Positions 6,637 to 11,597 of a stretch of DNA of 11,597 nucleotides are shown here, piece by piece. Source of the DNA: DATJZH01 sp035499215 (GTDB lineage: Bacteria > Actinomycetota > Actinomycetes > Streptosporangiales > Streptosporangiaceae); the NCBI GenBank assembly GCA_035499215.1, contig DATJZH010000450.1, positions 1-11,597 of the forward strand. The letters run 5' to 3'. Made by a program: the position numbers and the translations under genes. The notes below the pieces were generated by a model. It had not been told where the DNA came from and made no database searches. It saw only the letters and a program-made list of their open reading frames with translations. The number at the start of each line of letters is the position of its first letter. The stretch's first letter is position 1.

Positions 6637-8354
6637 CAGCTGAGTGCGGCGATTTCCGGCGCGCCAAGCCGTGCCGCCTCGGCGGTGTCGTCGTCCGGTT
6701 TGGTCTGCGAGTCGCGCTCGGCCGCCACCCTGGCCCGGTAGTGGTCAACCTCCCGGTGAGCCTGCTCGTCGTCCCACCCCAGCAGGCCAGCCATCAGCCC
6801 GGCGACGGTCGGGGCGGCCTCCACACCGCGGTCCCAGGCCTCGATCGATATCCGGGTGCGCCGGGTGAGCACGTCGTCCAGATGGCGGGCACCTTCGTGC
6901 GTTACCGCGTAACGGGCCTCGACCTGCAGGTAGTCGTCCGCGCCGGGCAGCGGTGCCGCCAGCGACGGATCGTCCCGCAGCATCGCGAGCAACTCATGGA
7001 TGCGTGAGCCGTAGCGGTTGAGCATGTGCTCGATGCGGACGACGTGCACGCCGACGGACGCGGCCAGTGCGCGGCGCTGATTCCATAGCGCACGGTAGCC
7101 CTCGGCCCCGAGCAGCGGAATCTGGTCGGTGCAGGAATCTGGCACCCGGGCGTCCAGGCCCCGGGCCGCCTCGTTCACGGCGTCCGCGGCCATCACCCGG
7201 TAGGTCGTGTACTTTCCGCCCGCCACGACGACCAGTCCAGGGACCGGGTGACCCACTAGGTGCTCGCGTGACAGCTTCGATGTCGACTCGGACTCGCCGC
7301 TGAGCAGTGGCCGCAGGCCGGCATAGACGCCCTCGACATCCTCCCGCGTGAGCGGTGAGGAAAGCACCGAGTTGACATGCTCAAGCAGGTAGTCAATGTC
7401 CCGTGAACTGGCGGCCGGATGGGCCTTATCCAGCGACCAGTCAGTGTCGGTGGTGCCGATGATCCAGTGCCTGCCCCACGGGATGACGAACAGCACGCTC
7501 TTCTCGGTACGCAGAATCAGCCCGGTATTTGACTGCAGCCGGTCCCGCGGCACGACGAGATGGATGCCCTTGGACGCGCGGACGTGAAACTGGCCGCGGG
7601 CGTCGGCAAGTGCCTGGGTGTCGTCCGTCCACACGCCGGTGGCATTGATGACCTGCCGGGCGCGCACCTCGAACGCCTGCCCGGTCTCCAGGTCGGTGAC
7701 GGCCGCGCCGGTGACCCGCTCGCCCTGCCGCAGGAACCCGGTGACCTGGGCCCGGCTCGCGGCGAGCGCGCCGAACGAGGCGGCAGTGCGAACGACGGTG
7801 ACGACATACCTGGCATCGTCCATCTGAGCGTCCCAGTACTGCACGGCGCCGGTGAGGGCGTCTGGCCGCAGGCAGGGCGCTTCCCGCAGGGCGTGCCTGC
7901 GGGTGAGGTGCCGGTGATGCCTGAGCCCGTGGGCCGTGCCAGACGCGTAAGCCATCGTGTCGTACATCAGGACCCCGGCGCCCACGTAGGCGCGCTCCCA
8001 GACCCGGTGGTTCAGCGGGTAGAGGAACGGCACCGGCCGCACGAGATGCGGGGCGATGCGATCGAGCAGCAGGCCGCGCTCGGCAAGCGCCTCACGGACG
8101 AGGCCGAAATCGAGCATCTCCAGGTAGCGCAGGCCACCATGGATGAGCTTGCTTGACCGGCTCGATGTTCCGCTCGCCCAGTCGCGCGCTTCCACGATCG
8201 CCGTGGTCAGCCCCCTGGTGACCGCATCGAGCGCACTGCCGGCCCCGACGATCCCGCCGCCGATGACCAGCACATCGAGTTCGCCCTCGGCCATCCGGCC
8301 GATCGCGTCCCCCCGTGCTGCGGGGGATAGTGCATCTGCAGACAGCTCGGTCAC
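6636..8354 (-). CDS. glpD: Aerobic glycerol-3-phosphate dehydrogenase
   Basis: A 572-residue FAD flavoprotein on the inner face of the membrane that oxidises sn-glycerol-3-phosphate to dihydroxyacetone phosphate and reduces the quinone pool. The N-terminal FAD-binding fold is at about 27-50 (VLVIGGGIVGAGSALDAV, G32-x-G34-xx-G37). Then come SSRSSKLIHGGLRYLE, typical of GlpD; QYWDAQMDDARYV; a VINATGVWTDD motif; RASKGIHLVVPR; VIPWGRHWIIGTTDTDW; and VYAGLRPLL and VVAGGKYTTYRVMA before the C-terminal domain (about 410-530, with LTRRTRISIE). The start is GTG 8354, only 4 bp after the glpK stop; GAGGTCGG inside the glpK end, about 12 nt upstream, is a mediocre ribosome site, so translation is probably coupled to glpK. 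ATG 8294 is an alternative, directly before the FAD fold. The C-terminal 25 residues are polar and probably disordered. Confidence 0.96.
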   Translation of the reverse strand: MTELSADALSPAARGDAIGRMAEGELDVLVIGGGIVGAGSALDAVTRGLTTAIVEARDWASGTSSRSSKLIHGGLRYLEMLDFGLVREALAERGLLLDRIAPHLVRPVPFLYPLNHRVWERAYVGAGVLMYDTMAYASGTAHGLRHHRHLTRRHALREAPCLRPDALTGAVQYWDAQMDDARYVVTVVRTAASFGALAASRAQVTGFLRQGERVTGAAVTDLETGQAFEVRARQVINATGVWTDDTQALADARGQFHVRASKGIHLVVPRDRLQSNTGLILRTEKSVLFVIPWGRHWIIGTTDTDWSLDKAHPAASSRDIDYLLEHVNSVLSSPLTREDVEGVYAGLRPLLSGESESTSKLSREHLVGHPVPGLVVVAGGKYTTYRVMAADAVNEAARGLDARVPDSCTDQIPLLGAEGYRALWNQRRALAASVGVHVVRIEHMLNRYGSRIHELLAMLRDDPSLAAPLPGADDYLQVEARYAVTHEGARHLDDVLTRRTRISIEAWDRGVEAAPTVAGLMAGLLGWDDEQAHREVDHYRARVAAERDSQTKPDDDTAEAARLGAPEIAALS

Positions 8355-8358
8355 GGGA

Positions 8359-9873
8359 TTAGCCGACCTCCACCCAGTTCAGTGTGCGCTGCACTGCCTT
8401 CTTCCAGCCTGCATAACCCTCTTCGCGCTGCTGTTCATTCCACTGCGGATCCCAGCGCCTGGATTCATTCCAGTTGACCTTCAGCTCGTCGGTGTTCGAC
8501 CAGAAACCCGTAGCCAGGCCGGCGGCGTAGGCGGCGCCGAGAGCTGTCGTCTCGGCGACGACCGGGCGGCTGACCGGGACGCCGAGGATATCGGCCTGCA
8601 GCTGCATGCACAGGTCGTTCGCGGTGACACCGCCGTCGACCTTCAGCACGTCCAGATGCACGCCGGAGTCCTGCTCCATCGCCTCGCTGACATCGCGGCT
8701 CTGATAGCAGATGGCCTCGAGCGTGGCCCTGGCGAGGTGGGCGCTGGTGTTGAAGCGCGACAGTCCCACGATCGCCCCGCGGGCATCGCTGCGCCAGTAC
8801 GGCGCGAACAGCCCGGAGAACGCCGGGACGAAATAAATACCGCCGTTGTCGGCGACCTGGCGGGCCAGCGTCTCGGTCTCGGCTGCGCCGGAGATAATCC
8901 CCAGCTGGTCACGCAGCCACTGCACGGCCGATCCGGTGACCGCGATCGAGCCCTCGAGGGCATAGACCGGCTTCTGCTGGCCGAACTGGTAGCACACCGT
9001 CGTCAGCAGCCCGTTCTTGCTCCGCACCAGCTCCTCGCCGGTGTTGAGCAGCATGAAGTTGCCGGTTCCGTAGGTGTTCTTGGCCTCCCCGACCGCGAAG
9101 CAGACCTGACCCACCGTCGCGGCCTGCTGATCGCCGAGGTCACCGGTCAGCGGGACGCCGTCCAGCGCGGCAAGCCCGCGGGTCTCGCCATAGCCGGCGG
9201 GCTCGGACGAAGGCCGGATCTGCGGCAGCATCCCGCGCGGGATGCCGAAGAAGCCGAGCAGCTCATCGTCCCAGTCGAGCGTCTCCAGATTCATCAGCAT
9301 GGTGCGGCTGGCGTTGGTGACGTCCGTAACGTGGGCGCCGCCGTCCGGGCCGCCAGTCAGGTTCCAGATCACCCAGCAGTCGGTATTGCCGAACGCCGCT
9401 TCGCCGTTCTCCGCCGCCTCTCGCACGCCCTCCACGTTCTCCAGGATCCACTGCACCTTGCCGCCCGAGAAGTACGTCGCCGGCGGCAGGCCCGCCTTGC
9501 GCCGGATGACGCTGCCGCGCTCGTCGCGGTCCAGGGCGCTGGCGATGCGGTCGGTGCGGGTGTCCTGCCAGACGATCGCGTTGTAGTAAGGACGGCCGGT
9601 CTTGCGGTTCCATACGACCGTTGTCTCACGCTGATTCGTGATTCCCAGCGCGGCCAGATCAGCCGCCGTCAGGCTGGCCTGGTTCAGCGCAGTCTGGACC
9701 ACCGACGCGGTCCGCTCCCAGATCTCCACCGGATCGTGCTCGACCCAGCCCGCCTGCGGCAGGATCTGCCTGTGCTCGAGCTGATGCTTGGCCACCTCGT
9801 TGCCGGAATGGTCGAAGATCATGAACCGGGAACTGGTAGTGCCCTGATCGATGGCACCGACGAAATCCGGCAT
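8359..9873 (-). CDS. glpK: Glycerol kinase
   Basis: A 504-residue cytoplasmic FGGY-family kinase that phosphorylates glycerol with ATP to sn-glycerol-3-phosphate, trapping it and feeding GlpD next door. Seen: the phosphate-binding DQGTTSSRFMIFD (9-21), the glycerol-site stretch NQRETTVVWNRKTGRPYYNAIVWQD (R83/E84 region), GDLGDQQAATVGQ, KNTYGTGNFMLLNTGEE, ALEGSIAVTGSAVQWLRD, PAFSGLFAPYWRSDARG, VDGGVTANDLCMQLQADILG and ETTALGAAYAAGLA, then YAGWKKAVQRTLNW at the end. Full length for the family (about 500). The start ATG is preceded by AAGGAGGA at 4 nt. In Firmicute GlpK a His before the GDQQ motif is phosphorylated by HPr; here the corresponding segment (GYGETRGLAALDGVPL) has no His, so that control is probably absent. 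It forms an operon with glpD. Confidence 0.97.
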   Translation of the reverse strand: MPDFVGAIDQGTTSSRFMIFDHSGNEVAKHQLEHRQILPQAGWVEHDPVEIWERTASVVQTALNQASLTAADLAALGITNQRETTVVWNRKTGRPYYNAIVWQDTRTDRIASALDRDERGSVIRRKAGLPPATYFSGGKVQWILENVEGVREAAENGEAAFGNTDCWVIWNLTGGPDGGAHVTDVTNASRTMLMNLETLDWDDELLGFFGIPRGMLPQIRPSSEPAGYGETRGLAALDGVPLTGDLGDQQAATVGQVCFAVGEAKNTYGTGNFMLLNTGEELVRSKNGLLTTVCYQFGQQKPVYALEGSIAVTGSAVQWLRDQLGIISGAAETETLARQVADNGGIYFVPAFSGLFAPYWRSDARGAIVGLSRFNTSAHLARATLEAICYQSRDVSEAMEQDSGVHLDVLKVDGGVTANDLCMQLQADILGVPVSRPVVAETTALGAAYAAGLATGFWSNTDELKVNWNESRRWDPQWNEQQREEGYAGWKKAVQRTLNWVEVG

Positions 9874-9877
9874 GCGC

Positions 9878-9885
9878 TCCTCCTT
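9878..9885 (-). promoter_or_regulatory. Near-perfect Shine-Dalgarno of glpK
   Basis: AAGGAGGA on the minus strand, 4 nt before ATG 9873. It lies at the edge of the first copy of a 20-bp-period repeat (9881-9893), so anything bound to that repeat, as DNA or RNA, could influence glpK translation. Confidence 0.7.
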
Positions 9886-9913
9886 GAGCTGACTGTGCTG
9901 TCCCTGAGCTGAC
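9881..9913. repeat. 13-bp direct repeat, period 20 bp, in the glpK leader
   Basis: TCCTTGAGCTGAC (9881-9893) and TCCCTGAGCTGAC (9901-9913) differ at one base and start exactly 20 bp apart, about two helical turns. A decayed third segment, GCGGCTGAG, follows at 9914-9922. The spacing suits a protein binding one face of the helix, or a duplicated leader segment. Confidence 0.55.
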
Positions 9914-9936
9914 GCGGCTGAGATGTGATCGGGCGA

Positions 9937-9972
9937 CTACCCGCGCTTCCTCTTGATCAACATACGTCGCAC
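9937..9972 (-). CDS. Possible 11-codon basic leader peptide upstream of glpK
   Basis: GTG 9972 is preceded by a perfect AGGAGGT (9983-9977) at 4 nt and opens an 11-codon frame ending TAG at 9939-9937. The peptide is MRRMLIKRKRG, with 6 of 11 residues basic. The stop lies 63 bp before the glpK ATG. The ribosome site is as strong as glpK's own, which is why I list it; it may be a leader peptide that affects downstream expression or RNA structure. I recognise no family, and the coding evidence is otherwise nil. Confidence 0.35.
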   Translation of the reverse strand: MRRMLIKRKRG

Positions 9973-10002
9973 GAGTACCTCCTGCAATGCGTTGATAACG
10001 GT

Positions 10003-10015
10003 AATTTTGGAAATT
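10003..10015. promoter_or_regulatory. AT-rich palindrome upstream of glpK (candidate operator/promoter element)
   Basis: AATTT-TGG-AAATT is a perfect 5-bp inverted repeat with a 3-bp spacer, sitting in the only clearly AT-rich patch of the window (about 9994-10015). It contains TGGAAAT (10008-10014), one half of the E. coli IclR site TGGAAATnATTTCCA. The IclR-family regulator GylR controls the glycerol operon in Streptomyces, so an IclR-type site is plausible but unproven, since only a half-site matches. The patch is also where I would expect the -10 region of a glpK promoter. Confidence 0.4.
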
Positions 10016-10037
10016 CGCCGCTGGCCACACAGGGTGA

Positions 10038-11597
10038 TCAGCCAGTTCTCAGGAGTGCTTTGACCGCGGGGATGCGGCCGGCTGCCATCGACAGTTCGGT
10101 CACCCCAAGCTCGACCAGGCGCGCCGCGAACCGGTCATCAGCCGCTAGCTCGCCGCAGACCGAAACGTCCGCGCCGCCCCGTGCTGCGCCCGCGCACAGC
10201 TGCTCGAGTATCCGCCACACCGCCGTCGCGGACGGATCAGCCAGCGCGGCCACGTCGGGCTCGGCGCGGTCGGCCGCCATGGTATAAGCGATGAGGTCGT
10301 TGGTGCCCACCGACACGAAGTCCGCGGCCGATGCGATCTCGTCGGCAGCCAGGGCCGCGGCCGGTACCTCGATCATGACCCCGACGCGGTCAGGGCGGGC
10401 ATGGGCGATCCCGTCTGCAGCGAGCGAGCTCACGGCCGCGTCGACCGCCGCGCGGAAGGCGGCCGCCTCCCAGGCCAGCGTGACCATTGGCGCCATGACC
10501 TCGACATGGTGCCCGGCTGCCGCGCGGCAGATTGCCCGCAGCTGGGTGTGCAGGACATCAGGGTGGCGCAGCAGCCACCGCAATCCGCGCACGCCGAGGA
10601 AGCCGTTGTGCTGCGGGTCGAGGGCAACGGCCCGCAGCGGCTTGTCACCGCCGAGGTCGAGCACGCGGATCACCGCGGGCCTGTCGCCGAGCACGTCGAG
10701 AATTCCGGCCAGCTGACCGAGCTGGGCCTCCTCATCGGGCAGCTCGGGGCAGTCGAGGATCAGCAGCTCTGTTCGCAGCAGGCCGACGCCATCCGCGCCG
10801 GCGTCCACCGCGACCCGTGCCTCTGCCAGGGAACCGATGTTGGCGGTGACCCGGATCGCCTGGCCCCGGACCTGAACCGGCGCGGCGGCAAGCTCGCGCT
10901 CCGCGGCCCGCTGCCGGGCCTGCGCCGCGACCGCGCTGCGGCGCTCGGCCAGGTCCGGCGGGTCGACCTGGACGGTGCCGGCCGTGCCGTCGACGTCCAG
11001 GACCGCTCCCGGCCGGAGGTGATCAAGCACCTCGCCGGTCCCGAGAACCATCGGCAGGCCAAGATTGCGGGCCACCAGCACGGCGTGCGCCGTCGGCGAA
11101 CCGCGGGAAAGGACGGCAGCGACGCCGCCGCGCTCGGCCAGCCGCACCACCTCGCCGGGTCCGAGCTCGTCAGCCACCAGGACGCCGCCGTGCATCTCGC
11201 CGGCGGCCGGGATCCGGTCGAGGACCTGGCCGAGCTCAGCCAGCACTGCCGCCCCTGCCTCGCGCACGTCAGCGGCCCGCGCTGCGACCAGTTCGTCCGC
11301 GCTCGCGGCCAGCTGCGCTGCGAGCGCCGACACTGCCTGCCACCAGGCGGATTCAGCGGCGAGCCCGTCAGACAGAGCGCGGTCTGCGGCGTCCCGCAGC
11401 TGCGGATCGCGGACGACGGCCGCGTGTGCGCGGGTCATCGGGTCGCCGCCTGCCATCCGTCCGGCCGCGGTTGCCACCGCTGCCTCAAGGCGGCTGCGCT
11501 CCTGCTGCGGTCCGGTACCTGGACGGACCGGGACGTCCGGCACCGCGATGCGAACAGCGCGGCCGATCCCGCGTCCGGGGGCGCCGCTCGCAGGCCC
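10038..11597 (-). CDS. PTS Enzyme I-like phosphoenolpyruvate-protein phosphotransferase, 5' end beyond window (possible DhaM-type fusion)
   Basis: Autophosphorylates from PEP on a His and passes phosphate to HPr-type carriers. 519 codons are visible. The frame is open to the right edge: codons before the first internal GTG (11543) encode GAPGRGIGRAVRIAV, which aligns with the Enzyme I N-terminus (ASPGIAFGKALLL), so that GTG is not the start. Visible residues: SPTAHAVLVARNLGLPMVLG with phospho-acceptor His171; VGLLRTELL; RVLDLGGDKPLRAV; NGFLGVRGLR; VMAPMVT; GVMIEVPAAAL; DFVSVGTNDLIAYTMAADR; and the active-site Cys in VCGELAADD. All catalytic residues of E. coli Enzyme I are present. The C-terminus stops at VKALLRTG, about 40 residues short of E. 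coli. The gene lies just upstream of glpKD on the same strand. It may be a plain Enzyme I whose start is just outside, or the last domain of a DhaM-HPr-Enzyme I fusion for dihydroxyacetone kinase. Confidence 0.92.
   Translation of the reverse strand, partial: GPASGAPGRGIGRAVRIAVPDVPVRPGTGPQQERSRLEAAVATAAGRMAGGDPMTRAHAAVVRDPQLRDAADRALSDGLAAESAWWQAVSALAAQLAASADELVAARAADVREAGAAVLAELGQVLDRIPAAGEMHGGVLVADELGPGEVVRLAERGGVAAVLSRGSPTAHAVLVARNLGLPMVLGTGEVLDHLRPGAVLDVDGTAGTVQVDPPDLAERRSAVAAQARQRAAERELAAAPVQVRGQAIRVTANIGSLAEARVAVDAGADGVGLLRTELLILDCPELPDEEAQLGQLAGILDVLGDRPAVIRVLDLGGDKPLRAVALDPQHNGFLGVRGLRWLLRHPDVLHTQLRAICRAAAGHHVEVMAPMVTLAWEAAAFRAAVDAAVSSLAADGIAHARPDRVGVMIEVPAAALAADEIASAADFVSVGTNDLIAYTMAADRAEPDVAALADPSATAVWRILEQLCAGAARGGADVSVCGELAADDRFAARLVELGVTELSMAAGRIPAVKALLRTG

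Larger units (their letters stand above)
9874..10037 (-). other. Leader region between the Enzyme I-like gene and glpK
   Basis: This 164-bp gap separates two minus-strand genes. I see no terminator hairpin after the Enzyme I-like stop, so read-through into glpK is possible. It holds, in transcription order, the AT-rich palindrome, the 11-codon ORF with a perfect Shine-Dalgarno, the 20-bp-period repeat and the glpK ribosome site. This looks like a regulatory leader rather than a simple spacer. Confidence 0.5.

Noticed and set aside
8143..9912. A 589-codon plus-strand frame opposite glpK
   Set aside because: Antisense shadow of a full-length, unambiguous glycerol kinase; no motifs of its own.
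9659..10030. A 123-codon minus-strand frame across the glpK leader
   Set aside because: It runs through the glpK start out of frame and has no supporting start signal or domain.
10038..11543. Enzyme I-like gene starting at GTG 11543
   Set aside because: There is no ribosome site, and conserved Enzyme I N-terminal residues are encoded upstream of it up to the window edge.

Overview
The window is about 11.6 kb of very GC-rich DNA with strong GC preference at third codon positions, frequent GTG starts and AGGAGG-type ribosome sites. The protein families (NAD-type malic enzyme, CDF transporter, GlpK/GlpD and an actinobacterial-looking formate dehydrogenase) point to a high-GC Actinomycetota chromosome, but I cannot name a genus. 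I see no insertion sequence, phage gene, CRISPR array, rRNA or tRNA.

Layout, left to right. (1) Positions 1-3164, minus strand: almost all of a molybdenum/tungsten-bis-MGD formate dehydrogenase catalytic subunit, running off the left edge within its last residues. It has an in-frame TGA at 2600-2598 in the exact FdnG/FdhF selenocysteine context (NQARI-U-H), followed 12 nt later by a 17-nt hairpin with a GGUCU loop, a bacterial SECIS element. Read naively, the gene looks like two broken pieces. (2) A 143-bp divergent intergenic region with a perfect 14-bp palindrome, then a CDF-family metal cation efflux protein (3308-4273, plus). (3) A region of about 550 bp (4274-4827) with a strong hairpin and two very small minus-strand ORFs with good ribosome sites: a 24-residue single-span membrane peptide and a 30-residue peptide whose stop codon sits in the loop of the hairpin. 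(4) NAD-type malic enzyme (4828-6504, plus). (5) A 131-bp convergent spacer with a 10-bp-stem terminator and a 15-bp tandem duplication reaching into the glpD stop codon. (6) A minus-strand block: a PTS Enzyme I-like protein open at the right edge (10038-11597), then a 164-bp leader, glpK (8359-9873) and glpD (6636-8354). GlpK and GlpD are separated by only 4 bp.

Functionally this is central carbon and redox metabolism. GlpK and GlpD convert glycerol to glycerol-3-phosphate and then to DHAP, feeding electrons to quinone. The Enzyme I-like protein draws phosphate from PEP, and because its reading frame continues upstream of the Enzyme I N-terminus it may be part of a DhaM-type multidomain phosphoryl donor. 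Malic enzyme links malate to pyruvate with NADH, and formate dehydrogenase oxidises formate. The host must encode SelA/SelB/SelC/SelD elsewhere for the formate dehydrogenase to be made in full.

The most notable items are the recoded selenocysteine gene with its SECIS, the micro-ORF pair ending in a terminator, the edge-truncated Enzyme I beside glpKD, and the glpK leader with a tiny basic ORF, a 20-bp-period repeat and an AT-rich palindrome.
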